In this document: positions 11,347 through 22,546 of the stretch, in pieces | Position numbering within the stretch: position 1 is the stretch's first letter | Layout of the letters: each line of letters begins with the position of its first letter | DNA from: Citrus sinensis | Taxonomy: Eukaryota; Streptophyta; Magnoliopsida; Sapindales; Rutaceae | DNA length: 64,000 nucleotides | Direction: 5' to 3' | NCBI RefSeq assembly: GCF_022201045.2 | Contig: NC_068559.1 | Span: forward strand, 8,055,501-8,119,500 | Position numbers and translations under genes: made by a program | Notes under the pieces: model-generated | Told to the model about the DNA's origin: nothing | Database searches by the model: none | Seen by the model: only the letters and a program-made list of their open reading frames with translations

Positions 11347-11557
11347 TTTCTTTTCAATATATTAAATCATTTGGTATCTAAAAATCATATTAAGGCCCGA
11401 TTAATCCAGATTCGAGCCGGGCAAGACTACTAGGGCGGCAAAACTTTCCCAACAAGTATTTAACGCAACTGCATTCCCAAGTCTCGAACCAAAGGCCTTA
11501 ATTAAGATAGAATAACCTCATGTCAGCTGATCTACGCACTTGTTGATAACCCATCTA
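11347..11557 (-). mobile_element. tRNA-derived SINE with target duplication
   Basis: Read on the minus strand: an A-box-like segment (GATCAGCTGACATGAGG), a B box (GGTTCGAGACT) about 30 bases later, and a 3' part GCCCGGCTCGAATCTGGAT like many plant SINEs. It ends in an A-rich tail. The 8-bp direct repeat AGGTTCTT flanks it at 11339-11346 and 11558-11565. About 211 bp, full-length in appearance. It inserted next to the inverted CYP94 fragment. Confidence 0.8.
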
Positions 11558-11565
11558 AGGTTCTT

Positions 11566-11910
11566 GATCACACTATATTTCTTCTCATAATTTTAAGCAC
11601 ATTTATTTCATAGCTGAAATGTCATCATCTCTTCTTGACTCTTCAACCAGATATTAAAGTAGTTGCCAAATCTTAACCCAACATTTATCACCATCACTTA
11701 TTTTCTGCAAAAATTGCACCCATCGCTCAAACCAAAGAAATGCTCAAAAAACCAAAAAAAAAAGCAACATTTAAATGATGCAATTCGATCACTTGTCTAT
11801 TTAATCACAACCTGGAGCCCGCCCTTATCATTGCAGTGAGCCCAATATCAAGCCGGGCTACAATTTTTGTTTCAACAACTTCAAAATCAATTTTACTTAG
11901 CACTAAATCC
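11566..11910 (-). pseudogene. inverted, truncated CYP94 3'-end copy
   Basis: On the minus strand this aligns base by base with 4791-5143, that is, the last roughly 40 codons of the P450 plus its 3' untranslated region. The readable end includes a DIGLTAMIRAG block matching the gene's DNGLTAMLRDG. The 3' untranslated part, including ATTATGAGAAGAAA and the AATAAA area, is also retained. Similarity stops abruptly at 11910 and, on the other side, at the SINE. No haem loop or other core remains. It is probably the remains of a tail-to-tail duplicate whose body was lost. Confidence 0.8.
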
Positions 11911-12183
11911 GTCATGTCATTATAAAAAAAAAGAAAAGAAAATGCTTATTAGCACAAAGAGATCTAGCTACTATTTTCGTCTCGTGCATAGAACGGAAAT
12001 AGTAATTAATTCCATCACTCAATGCCTCAAGAGTGAATGATTTTATTAAGGCCAACAATAAAATTGTTTGCGACTTCTTATAATTAGGCATTGGCCAACA
12101 CCCTAATTATGTTTGCAAATTAAAATATTTACAAATGGAAGGACAATTATTTTAGCAAGTATTTTAATTTTTGTCATTACATT
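11911..12183. other. unassigned sequence
   Basis: No gene, repeat or element end seen. AT-rich. Confidence 0.4.
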
Positions 12184-12691
12184 TTTTTGCAGAAGCGCGA
12201 GGTTGAGCAATTACCAATATTACAGTGACTGTAACTTCTGAAAAAATATAAATGTGGTGTAAACAAATGCAAAGAAAATAGGATACAATAATTTACGTGG
12301 TTCGGCGTAATGCCTATATCTACGGACAAAGATTGGAAGATAATTTTACTAATAAATGAAAATTTATAAAAGTGAAAAAAATTCTCAAAACCCAAAACCC
12401 CAATACACCCAATTGTATTCTCATTAGAACACTCAAGTGGAAGATCTCTCAAATTTCGCAAATCTTTTCACTTGCAATTGCTCTCAATACAAAATGAGAT
12501 ACTAACAATTGCAAAGTGCTTATCTATTTATAGGAAGCATTGCTCACCTAACATACGTTTCAATTTGGCTTCAATTTGCCAAATTGAAAGCTTAGCAATC
12601 GGTGCCAACTTTCTCACCAAATTGTAGTCAAAGTTAGCTGTCTCTCAACAATTGCATGCTAGTTGTCAATTGCATGCTTGACTTTTCAACA
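12184..12691 (-). mobile_element. probable solo LTR of a copia element
   Basis: On the minus strand it would start TGTTGAAAAG and carry a TATA box (CCTATAAATAG, plus-strand 12529-12539). It also contains the LTR-typical phrase seen at plus 12296-12308 (ACGTGGTTCGGCG), which is shared with the SIRE-type LTRs elsewhere in the window. No internal region lies on either side. A CATTT follows the right end and also occurs at the left end before a T run, so a 5-bp target duplication is possible but blurred. Confidence 0.45.
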
Positions 12692-13008
12692 CATTTTACT
12701 AGAGTCATATTCAAAATGTGATTAGAGTTTTCTATTCAGGTAGGATTTTGCCCCTTATTCATTTGAGGTTCTTCCAAAAAATAAAAAATAAAAAAAAGAA
12801 GAAGGTAGGTTTATATTTGCATATTTGAGTTTACTTAGACAATGGATTTACACTCAATTCATAAATTACGTCAATCCCGATCATGAGCTTTGTTGTACTA
12901 ACAATAACTGCTATTCTGCTAAGACTAACTAAGAGCTTTGCATAATACCTGATTGAAGCACTTGAAGGAGAACCAAAGTGCAAAAACCGTCTCCTGTCTC
13001 CTATATGT
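12692..13008. other. unassigned sequence
   Basis: No supported feature. An A-rich run occurs near 12775-12800. Confidence 0.4.
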
Positions 13009-13804
13009 AGGAGTGGCAATGGGGCGGGTATTGTGCAAGGATGCTGACACCCGTACCTGTATTCGTTTGATAGTAGATATCTCTGTCTACCGTACCTGTT
13101 TAAGTTTTGAACGGATACGGGTTAGAGATTCTCTATTAATCCCCTTCTCTTATCTGCTATATGTCCTTTTGATTGGTAACATTAATTTTAATTAATATAT
13201 TATTAAATTGAAATATTAAGTCTATTTAAATAAAAAAAATACGAAAATTACTAAATTGTTGGAATAATAATGTGATGAGATGGTTAATACAATTTAGAAC
13301 ACAAAATCCTAACAACTTATAAAAAGAAAATCCAATTACATAAATTAATTAAAAAAATACAGGTTCATGTAATCTACTTCCAACAAAGACACATAGTAGT
13401 TGTTACTATAAGAATATGGACCATCTTTAGCTATTTTGGAAGGAAATTCGGATCGGACCATCTTTAGCTATTTTTTGTAGTCAATACAACAACGATCAAA
13501 ATTGACATCTTGAATCGAATCTTGTAAAGATAGTTAGAATTTAAAATATCTACTTTTGGTACCCCTTAGGGTTTCAAAATATTCCACAATTAAATATTTA
13601 AAGCCACTAATGTTTAGTTATTCACGTTTTAGTCTTCTAGGATTTTAATATTTAGATTTAGTTTTTAATAAATAATTTTAACTTTTAAAAATTAATAAAA
13701 AATAAAAAATTAAATGGGTTTGTGAGCAAGTGCGGGTTTTAGTATTGAGTACCCATACTCGGCCCGTCCAATCAACATGTATGAATAAGTATACTCATAC
13801 TCGA
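13009..13804. mobile_element. possible non-autonomous hAT-like remnant
   Basis: Starts AGGAGTGGCAATGGGGCGGG, which resembles the ends of many plant hAT elements. Inside are the repeated gggtacccg-type motifs typical of them (GGATACGGGT near 13113, ACTCGGCCCGTCC near 13757). The right end cannot be fixed because a Mutator-type MITE begins at 13814. No transposase is visible. Confidence 0.35.
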
Positions 13805-13813
13805 TTTTTTTAT

Positions 13814-14326
13814 GAGTTGGACTATTGGCACTCCTCTAAAATTCTTTTAAAACCCCTTTTTCAATTATACTAAACATAATGCCAAAATTATCCTTATTTC
13901 TAAATAAAAACAATTACTTTGTGAATCTTTTAATTTTCTTTTTTTTTCTTCGCTCCTCACAAATAATTTTTATCAGTGATAAACATCTTGATAAAAATCA
14001 ATGAATCAAATAAATTATCTCTAAGATTATAATGTGAAATGTTTTAGTATAAGCTTAAAAAAAGTCAGATAATTTTATCATAATATGTTTTATTTATTAT
14101 TAATAGATTGTCTAATTAATTGAAGAAAAATTTATAGAGAATTTGAGAAAAAAATTACATGTGTGAGGGTGATAGAAGAGAAAATATAAGAATTTTTTTT
14201 TAAAGAAAGAAAGTTTGAAGTGAGATAAAATAGATGTGAGATATATTAGAGTATTTGTCCTAAAATGTAATTATAATAGAAGAAGGGTTTTAAAAGAATT
14301 ATGGAGGGGTTCCAATAGTCCAACTC
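13814..14326. mobile_element. Mutator-type MITE with 9-bp target duplication
   Basis: A 513-bp element with terminal inverted repeats of about 50 bp. The outer 15 bases GAGTTGGACTATTGG match exactly; further in, the arms share AATTCTTTTAAAACCC. The 9-bp direct repeat TTTTTTTAT flanks it at 13805-13813 and 14327-14335, the duplication length of Mutator-type elements. There is no coding sequence; the interior is AT-rich. The duplication is low-complexity, but arms and length agree. Confidence 0.75.
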
Positions 14327-14335
14327 TTTTTTTAT

Positions 14336-14844
14336 ATACCAAAAGAAAAAAAATCACAATACCTGACCTTGAAATATTGGGCCCCTGCAAGCCTCGTATT
14401 CGCGGGAAATTTTTGTAATCCCTACTTCTATGCAAAAATTATAACAAAGCATACATGATGAAGTAATTAAAAAAGAAAAAAAGTACGTTTTGCTCATCAT
14501 CGGTTGGCAATCTGGAACGCAAAGGATGAGACTATTTGTACATTAAAAATTATTTTGATTACTCTAATTTTTTTTAAAAAATTATATTATGAAACTCTTT
14601 CTGGTTTCTACTTTGATGCCAATCTCTAGCAAATTGTAAAAAAGAAATTATAAAAAAGAGCAAAAGTTGGAAAAAAGTGATAATAAGTGTGCTTTTTTTT
14701 TATTTGTTCAAGGAAATTATGATGTTGATTTTGCTTTATTTTTCTTAAAGAATTTTTCATTAGATTGAGTATTTATCTTAGCTCGTCATTAGATTTTGTT
14801 TCCTAACAAATAATATTAATTTCAAGTTTTTTGTTTTTGTTAAT
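14336..14844. other. unassigned sequence
   Basis: AT-rich, no supported gene or element. Confidence 0.4.
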
Positions 14845-14901
14845 TTGTTCTTGACATTTGTCTTCTTTATTTATCTTTTTTTTTTCCCAAGTTTTTTTGT
14901 T

Positions 14902-15240
14902 ATGACTTTAGAAGGCTTGAGTGATTTGGATGGAAAGCCTAGGCCTGGAATGGAATTTGAATCTAAGGAATTAGCCTATGATTTCTACAATAAGTATGCA
15001 CTGAAAACGAGATTTAATATCATAAAAGAGACATTTTCTAAGAATAAGTAAATGCGGTGGAATGATGTTAAGGATGTTTGTTTGTTGTAAGGAGGGATTT
15101 CGTAAGAAAGATAAGAGAGATTTATTTACAAACGAATCTAGAGGAGAAACAAGGACGTGGTTCCAATGCTCACTTCTGTATTAAGTTGGATAGGAAGAAA
15201 CAAAATTATTTTGGTTGACAACCACCACAATTTCAAGCTC
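14902..15240 (+). pseudogene. FAR1/FHY3-family N-terminal fragment
   Basis: The reading from the ATG at 14902 contains PRPGMEFESKELAYDFYNKY, the start of the FAR1 zinc-binding DNA-binding domain. After a stop at 15049 the family continues in a shifted frame with CCKEGFRKKDKRD (near 15090) and a LDRKK block (near 15190). FAR1-family proteins are transcription factors domesticated from Mutator-type transposases. This piece lacks the rest of the domain, the transposase-like core and the SWIM finger. Whether it comes from a host FAR1-related gene or a transposon cannot be told. It is surrounded by transposon sequence. Confidence 0.7.
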
Positions 15241-15590
15241 CACAATTCTTTTGGGCTCCTCAATCATGTTAGAAAATAATTTTTTTAGGGAGAGTCTCCT
15301 ACCTAAATTCCAGAAACATTTATGTTGTATCACTAAGAATTAATAATTGAATATGCAAAAGTGTACTTGAATCCATAATCCTTAATTACTCTCTAGAGTT
15401 GTGTGGTTATCCTTATAGACCTTAATAAATCACTTTTAATTGAGCTTAACCTTATATGACAGTTTGCAACACAGTTATTCACATATAAACTTAGTATTGG
15501 ACTAATGATCCAACAATCTCCCACTTGGCTATATGTGTAACCTTGTAATCAAGCTGGTTATCATCAGAAAACACATAACGACAAGTTTTT
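15241..15590. other. unassigned junction region
   Basis: Between the FAR1 fragment and the first recognisable LTR sequence of the C2 copia. The phrase CAATCTCCCACTTGG near 15508 is like LTR-edge sequence of plant copias, so part may be LTR remnant. Confidence 0.3.
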
Positions 15591-16131
15591 GGGCCAAACT
15601 ATATAAACTCAAATCCAATTTATTTTCAAGAACTCTAGCAAGCAAAAACAAAAAGCACACAAAATATATTGAGCTCTCATTTTGCAAATCATCATACTTT
15701 GAATTATCTTTGTACTTAAATTTGTATATCTCTTTAAGAGAGTTTTTGTTGTAATCTTCATTTTCTCATAAATTTGTGAGTGTACAAGTGTGAGAAACAC
15801 TTGTGGTTAAGAGATTGGGGAGATAATCTCTTGTTGTAAAGGTTCATTGACACCTTGGAAGTTAATTGTAAGCATTTGAAGTCTTGGGAAGATTGGATAG
15901 TGAAATCCTCAAGCTTGGTGTGGTTGGAGGCGTGCACGTAGGCGAGGATTGCCGAACCACGTAAAAATTGTTGTGTTTGTTTTCTCTTCCCTTACTCTTT
16001 TATTATTGTGATTTATTGAATTTATTGTTTTCGATTCTATTAAGGCATCAGATTCAATTGTTGTGTTGTTTGCTTCACTTAAGTTTTAAAATCCCAATTC
16101 ACCCATCTTGGGTTGCATAACTTGTATTTTA
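15591..16131 (+). repeat. 5' LTR remnant of C2 (R-U5 side)
   Basis: Aligns with the reverse complement of 39590-40140 in C1. Shared landmarks are a run through AGCAAAAACAAAAAGCACAC, GAGATTGGGGAGATAATCTC, GGAGGCGTGCACGTAGGCG and CCGAACCACGTAAAAATT. It ends with TTGGGTTGCATAACTTGTAT. The U3 half is absent. Confidence 0.8.
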
Positions 16132-16133
16132 TA

Positions 16134-16905
16134 TGACAGACAATTACTAGTGGGGAATATCCTTTGGCGATAATTTAAAAGAAAAGATTATTGGTATTGG
16201 TAATGTCGGTAAAGACTCCTCTATCTTTATTGTGTTTATTTGAAAATTTAAAGCATAACTTGTTTAGTATTAGTCAATTGTGTGATAAAAGGTATAGAGT
16301 TATTTTCGATAAAACAATATGTGTTATGGAAAATGCATGTGATGGCAAAGTTTTATTTGTTAGAAAAAGATGTGTTAATGTGTACACTATTGAAATAGAT
16401 TGTGCAACCACTCATGATAAATGTTTTTCCACATTACACAATAATAGTTGGTTATGGCATAGAAGACTGGTCATGCAAGTATGCACTTGATTTCAGAAAT
16501 TTTAAAAAATGATTTGTTCAAAGGTCTTCCCAAAATTGTTTTTCAAAAAGATAAGATTTGAGAAGCTTGTCAATTTGGAAAGCAAATCAAAATTTCTTTC
16601 AAAAATAAAAATCACATCTTTACTTCAAAACCACTTCAACTTCTTCACATGGATTTATTTGGACCTTCTAAAATGCAAGTCTAAGTGGCAAGTATTATGC
16701 ATTTGTAATTGTTGATAATTATTCTAGATACACATAGGCATTATTCTTAGCTAATGAGGATGATGTCTTTTATGCTTTTAAAATCTTTTGTAAAAAGGTT
16801 CAAAATGAAAATGGTTATGTGATTTGTTGTATTAGGAGTGATCATGGTAGAGAATTTGAATATCATGATTTCAAAAATTTTTGGATATTGTTACATTTGA
16901 TGAGT
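16134..16905 (+). pseudogene. C2 protease-integrase remnant
   Basis: Shows the FGDN...IIGIGNVG protease-tail block, then a pre-integrase region (LFSISQLCDKRYRVIFDK), a zinc-region remnant and the integrase piece IRSDHG near 16832. There are several stops and frame changes. The sequence jumps at about 16890 from just after the second catalytic Asp straight to the VTFDESN block. The catalytic Glu and the rest of the core are therefore deleted. Confidence 0.75.
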
Positions 16906-19121
16906 CTAACCTTTCTTCTTTGGAAAAAGTTGTTAATGATGATGCAGTTGAAGAGTTAAAAAAAAAATCTTCAAATGACAAACAAGATATTGCACTATGT
17001 AAGAATCAAAAGGAGTGACAAGAAGGACAAACTAATATAAGGCAAAATGAAGCAATTCTCGAACATTCCCCAAGGAGTGAAGGTATGTTTCTTCTCATCT
17101 TAAAGAATTCATCTAAGGAGATCCTTCACGAGGTATAACTACTAGACCATCACTTAGAAATACATGCGAACATATAGCATTCATATCTCAAATTGAACCA
17201 AAATCCTTTTGACATGCGAAAAACGATAAATCTTGGATTGTGGCAATGAAAGAGGATTTAAATCAATTTGAGAGAAACAATGTATGGAAACTTGTTCCTA
17301 AACCAGAACATCAATTTGTTATAAGTAGAAAATGAGTATTTAGGAATAAGATGAATGAATTTGATGTGGTTGTAAGAGATAAAGTTATATTAGTAGCTCA
17401 AGGATACAACCAAGAAGAAAGAATTGATTTTGATGAAACCTTTGCACCTATAGGTAGATTATAAGCCATTAGGATGGTCTTGGCATTTGCATGTTATAAG
17501 GATTTCATTTTGTAACAAATGACTGTTAAAAGTGGCTTTCTAAATTGTTACATCATGGAAGAAGTTTATGATAAATAACCCCTAGATTTGAAAAGGAAAA
17601 TTATCCACCGTCCACCCTTTTTTTTTTTCAAAAATACACAAATCTTTTTTTTTTTGCAACACTCCACCTGAAGTTAACATTTTTTTCATTGGTCCACTCC
17701 TATTATAACACCGTTAGCACTTTGCTAACATCATAAGGGTAAAATTGTCATTTTACAATGACACAGTAGTGGACAAGTGCAAAACAATATAATTTCAAGT
17801 GGAGTTCAACAAAAAGAAATTAAGAATTGTGTATTTTTAAAACAATATGAAAAAATAGGTGGTCGATGGATAATTTATCTTTTACATTTGAGGGTAAAAA
17901 AGTCATTTATACAATATTCCATTAGTTTTCTTAATGGTCTCCAAATGGAAGTGACGAGCGCAAAGAAATTTAACTTCAGGTGGATTCCCGCAAAAAAAAA
18001 AAAAATTATATATTTTTGAAAAAGTTAGAAAAAATAGGTGGACGGTGGATAATTTCCTTTTTGAAAATAAAAAATTTCTAAATCATGTTTACAAGTTGTC
18101 TAAAGCTTTATATGGTTTAAAATAAGTACCTAGAGTATGGTATAAAAGGCTTAGTAGATTTCTTTTGGAAAATGTTTTCAACGGGTCCACTAATGAGTCT
18201 TTGTTAACGAATTTTTATCTTGTATGAGCAAAGAATTTGATATGAGCATGATGAGAGAGTTGAAGTACTTCCTTGGACTACAAATAAGACAAAACAAAAA
18301 ATGAATCTTCATCAATCAAGCTAAATATTTGAGAAATTTACTCAAAAGGTTCAGATTTAAATATGGAAAGGCTAAAAGTAGTCTGATGAGCTTAACAATC
18401 AAACTTGACAAAGATGAAAAAGCTAAAGAAGTTGATGTCAAAATATATCGAGGTATGATCGGATCTTTACTTTATTTGGCTGCTAGTACGTTAGATATCA
18501 TATCTAGTGTATGTTTGCATGCAAGATTTCAATCATGTCCTAAGGAATCTCACTTGTTTACTGTGAAAAGAATTTTCCGTTATTTGAGAGGAACAATTGA
18601 TCTTGGCCTTTGGTATTCTGAAGGAACTCGTATAGATTTAACTTGTTATTGGGATGCTAACTTTGCCGGATATAAAGTCAATAACAAGAGTACTAGTGGA
18701 ACTTGTCATTTTCTAGGTCACTCACTTGTCTTTTAGTTTAGTAAGAAAAAAAATTTGGTTGCTCTTTCAACCACTGAGACTAAATATATTACTGCCAGTA
18801 GTTGTTATGCAAAAGCCATATGGATCAAATAAACTTCGGGATCATATACCTATCATGTGTGACAATACTAGTGTTATAAATCTGTCAAAGAATCCCATTC
18901 AACATTCTAAGACCAAGCATATAGAGATTAGATATCATTTCTTAAGAGATCTTATTCAGAAAGAGGACATAATATTAGAACTTGTTTCAACCGAAATCCA
19001 ACTTGCGGATATCTTTACGAAACCCTTTAGTGATGATCAGTTTGTCAAAATTCAACATGAAAAATTTCACATTAGCATTTCTTTGTATGATATCGAGTCT
19101 ATTAGATTATATGTTGTGTGA
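16906..19121 (+). pseudogene. C2 RT and RNase H, split by a MITE
   Basis: RT N-terminal half at 16906-17586, with tokens such as LVAQGYNQEE spread over frames and many stops. The C-terminal half and RNase H follow at 18058-19121, after the MITE. RNase H blocks are readable: GSLLYLAAS, RRs-like KSTSGTCHFLG, NPIQHSKTKHIEIRYHF and LADIFTKPF. The YVDD region is lost. It has clearly been inactive for a long time compared with C1. Confidence 0.8.
17595..18057. mobile_element. MITE inserted in the C2 RT gene
   Basis: A 463-bp insertion with inverted ends. The left end is GGAAAATTATCCACCGTCC and the right end reads GGACGGTGGATAATTTCC. TTTGAAAA precedes it at 17587-17594 and recurs at 18060-18067, fitting an 8-bp duplication; the A/T-rich edge blurs this by about 2 bases. 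Removing it restores the copia sequence seen in C1. The right terminal segment is partly repeated internally near 17850-17885. No coding capacity. Confidence 0.7.
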
Positions 19122-19732
19122 TTATTGATGTGTATGTGTGTTAATGTTGGATGATTTGTTTTGGTTTTGAAGCTTATATTTGCATTCACTTTCATGCATT
19201 AAAATTAGCCTTTTGAGACGTTTCGAGTTCTTGACATAATCTTGGAATATAATTGTGAAATTATTGTTAAAATAAATGGATGATTGTTTTAAATAAATTG
19301 TTTATCGTTTGAAAACATAAACTAGGAGTGAAATCTGTAAGTTATCGGTTAATCGATAAAGATAATGGTTTATCGATTGAATTCAGAAAGGTTGTTTATG
19401 TTAATGGATTACGAATAAACGAATGACCGCTTGAGTAAAGGAAACATTCAATTGCGTATTGTTTCCTAGCCAAATTGAAGCCATACAATCATTCTAATCA
19501 CTCTAGGAACATTTTTAACTGATCAAAACAACATTTCATGCCCAAAATCTAAAATTCCCAAATTGGAACCCTAACTGTCAGCTGAACCTCTCTCTTCAAA
19601 ATTGACTAAATTTTCACCAATTGTTTTTGCCAAATTGAGCAACCACATCACTTCCTATACCCTCTTCGTCACTTTAATTGGTTCAATTTCTCTCAAAACA
19701 TCAAATTTCCCAAATTCCTAAATTTTATATAA
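19122..19732 (+). other. C2 spacer between pol and accessory ORF
   Basis: Noncoding. Around 19340-19425 it has alternating CGGTTAATCGATAAA- and GGTTTATCGATTG-like inverted motifs. These correspond in position and style, though not sequence, to the CCGG array of C1 (33949-34496). Confidence 0.5.
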
Positions 19733-20917
19733 ATGGCCAGTTTTGAGTCTTCAAGGGCTAAAGTAAGTGGAAAACAAGTAGTAAGGAGGAATCCAGCACC
19801 TCCCAGGGACGTCCCAGAGTTTTAAAGAACCCATTTCCCTACTGTCCCTATGACTAGATGATTCCAAACCTGGTTTATGCAATGTAAGGTAATCGATTCT
19901 TACTTTGTGGATTTAGATGATTTTGAGGAGCTAGTTGTGTGTGGTGGTAGTATAAAGGAGATGTTGGAACCTTGAGAATAAGCCTTGAATATTGAGGAGA
20001 AGGTATATCCTAATCTAGTTAGAGTATTTTACTCAAATATGAAATTTTCGACAATTAGGCTGGATAGGATAATTACCAACGTTAGAAGGGTACCTATTGA
20101 GTTTAATGTGGGGGATCTAAACTTGATTTTAGGGACTAAGAATAAAGGTTTAGAGATATATATTTCTAGGAAAGAACTTATGTTCAACCATTTTCTCTAT
20201 ACTCATGTGGTTAGGAACATTTGTAGGCATAACGATCTTTCAGATGATATCTGCCATCTTTTCTTCCATTCCTAGATTTTACCCCTCCAAGTTCGGGTAC
20301 TTCACAATATCCCACAACATATAACCATTTCTACGAAGGGCTATAATCATGAGATTACAAGGTTGGATGTGGGATTACTAGATTGTCATATTATGAGGAA
20401 TCTGGTTAACTTAGGTTATATTATCCTTTGCCAAATGTTGATTACTCTATTAGTATCCAACATGTTACTCCTATATGACAATATCATTACCAAGATCTTG
20501 AGACATTTTCAAGTGCCTTTGAGTGAACCGATCTATGTGGAGAACAAGAGGTTAAAAAGAAAGGCTATAATGGCAATATGTTTTCATTTAAGGAATGGGC
20601 AGTGGGTTAAGAAGACTTTGTCTGAGAACCAGAACACCCTTGTAGCCCTAGAGGATGATCGAGTGCTCAACGATATCTATCCTACTAATCAGTTACCTGA
20701 TTTTAGGCTAGGAGCTAGAACTTAATTGCCACGACAAGCTGCAACAACACAGACTGAAGACCAAGAGGAATAAGAGCGACATGACATGGATACTGATGAG
20801 TATCCAGTTCCTGAGGTGCCTCCAATCTTTGAGAGAGCTCTACAGCAGCTAGTAAATGAGGTTCTATCACTTTCTAAACACCAGGAGCAGCTTCAGTCTC
20901 AGTTTTTTGCCTTTTAG
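19733..20917 (+). pseudogene. accessory ORF of C2, plant-transposon-protein type
   Basis: Degenerate counterpart of the 400-residue ORF at 32379-33581. Matching blocks include the EEKVYPNLVRVFYSN segment against ENVYPDLVKVFYSN, VRNICRHNDLS against VRNICRRNDLS, and the NDIYPTNQLPDF end block. The start ATG at 19733 opens a basic, serine-rich N-terminus as in C1. At least three in-frame stops and a frame change break it (for example near 19822, 19972 and 20273). The family belongs to the poorly characterised 'putative plant transposon protein' group found in plant retroelements; its function is unknown. Confidence 0.75.
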
Positions 20918-21131
20918 CATAAGCGACAACGAATTCTCGATCAGCAAGAGTAGCTTCTGAATGGTCAGCAGTGCATCTTCACTGAACTTGGCTTTCTTCC
21001 TTTATTTTCTTCATCACATCCTCTGCAGTAATTTAGTATTTGTTTCTATCTTTAGATTTCGCACAAACATTTTATATGTATCATTTTTCTTAATGTGTTA
21101 TGACACCTTGATTTTGTTATACATTTTAAGA

Positions 21132-21135
<4 letters not shown>

Positions 21136-21172
<37 letters not shown>
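21136..21172. repeat. (AT)n microsatellite
   Basis: About 18 uninterrupted AT dinucleotides in the 3' noncoding part of C2. Confidence 0.95.
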
Positions 21173-21176
<4 letters not shown>

Positions 21177-21525
21177 GATATTTGCTTTGATGGTTGATAT
21201 ATATGATGATTTGCTGATGATGGTGATATATTGTTTTCTACAATTTAATGAATTGGGTGTAAACTTGTTAACATGTTTCCTAAAGTAATGTTTCTTGTTA
21301 AGGAGGTTTTGCCAAAATTTCAACTCGAGCAACATTGGTAAAAATCTTTTATTTTCCATTTTGCTTCCTTTTTTTTTGTCACTAAATTTATTTTTTGATG
21401 ATCAAGGGGGAGAAGGATAAATGTATTTGAACCTTGCACTTGTTAAAATTAGCTTTTATTTAAGGGGAGCTAATATTTTTGAACCATTCACATGAAAGGT
21501 ATGCGATTGTAAAAAATGGGAAGAT

Positions 21526-22546
21526 TATTGACATAAATGTATTCATAATATTACTTTTTGATGATAACAAACTAGATTAAAAATATTGGAGTTGTTAAAT
21601 TTGGATAATTTCTAAGGCCATATGATATTTTGAACAAATTAAAGGTTTTGGAAAGAAATGGCTAACCGTTAAGCTTAAAAATGGCAAACCGATAATATTT
21701 GGTTGAGTTACTAATAGCTTCTGGAAATTAACGGTTAACCGTTAATGGGAAAACATCTAATCGAAAAATTCTAGAAATAAACTTGTCTAAAAATGGCAAT
21801 CCACTTTCTATAAACGGCAAACTGATTTTAAACAGTTGAGCTTCTGGAATTAAACAGTAAACCAACAATGACAACAGTAATCTGACTTCGATCGGTGAAC
21901 TCTTTAGAATTAGAAGGTAAACCAATTATTTTAAATGGTGAGCAGACAATTTAAACTTCAGCATAACGATTACTTGGCATAAGTCATAACAAAAAACTGA
22001 TTGAGATTAACAATGATCCAATTATGGCCAAAAAGTCAACAACAGCTCAATCAAATTCAAATTACAAAAGATTCCATGATTATCATTAAGTTATTATTAA
22101 GTATTCAAATTATACTTTGGGCTTTCATTTGTAAACACATACATTGTGTGAAGATTGTTTTAATATGTGTTTCAACATCAAAATTAAGTGACTGTAAGAA
22201 TGGGAAATAGTTTAAGAAAGGGGTGAGTGATCATTTCATACTGTAAAGGATTTATTGACACCTTGAAAGTCAATTATAAGCATCTTAAAACGTTGGGTTG
22301 TAAATACTTGGATAGTGGAATCCTTAAGCTCAATTAGCTTGGAGGCATGGATATAGGCGGAGTCTGTCGACCGTGTAAAATATCGTGTTTGCTCTCTTCT
22401 CCCTTATCTCTTTATATTTATTTATTATTAAATTTATCGTTATCGAATCTTTTAAGGTATTGGTTTGAATTGTTTTGTCATTTTATTTGCTTAAGTTTTT
22501 ACAAACTCAATTCACCCTCCTTTTGGGTTGCTTAGTTAGATTTTCA
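21526..22546 (+). repeat. 3' LTR of C2
   Basis: Follows the polypurine tract at 21511-21525 and ends TTTTCA. It shares the DNA around TTTTTGATGATAACAAACTA with the start of the C1-type LTR, and GGAGGCATGGATATAGGCG with its U5 side. The U3 part (21655-21970) is rich in AACGGTTAACCGTT-style inverted motifs. Confidence 0.8.

Larger units (their letters stand above)
15591..22546 (+). mobile_element. decayed SIRE-type copia 'C2' with accessory 3' ORF
   Basis: Plus-strand relative of the near-intact element at 30923-40667. Order: 3' half of a 5' LTR, protease and integrase remnants, RT split by a MITE, RNase H, a spacer, the accessory ORF, polypurine tract AAAAAATGGGAAGAT (21511-21525) and a nearly complete 3' LTR. 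Gag and the primer binding site are missing: LTR sequence passes directly into the protease region near 16132. Part of the integrase core is also deleted. The 3' LTR abuts the middle of another copia's RT (C3) at 22547, which suggests it inserted into C3. Confidence 0.85.

Noticed and set aside
13825..13835. TTGGCACTCCT as the right terminal repeat of the hAT-like element starting at 13009
   Set aside because: This sequence is part of the left arm of the Mutator-type MITE at 13814-14326, whose 9-bp duplication is convincing. No matching 8-bp duplication supports a hAT end here.
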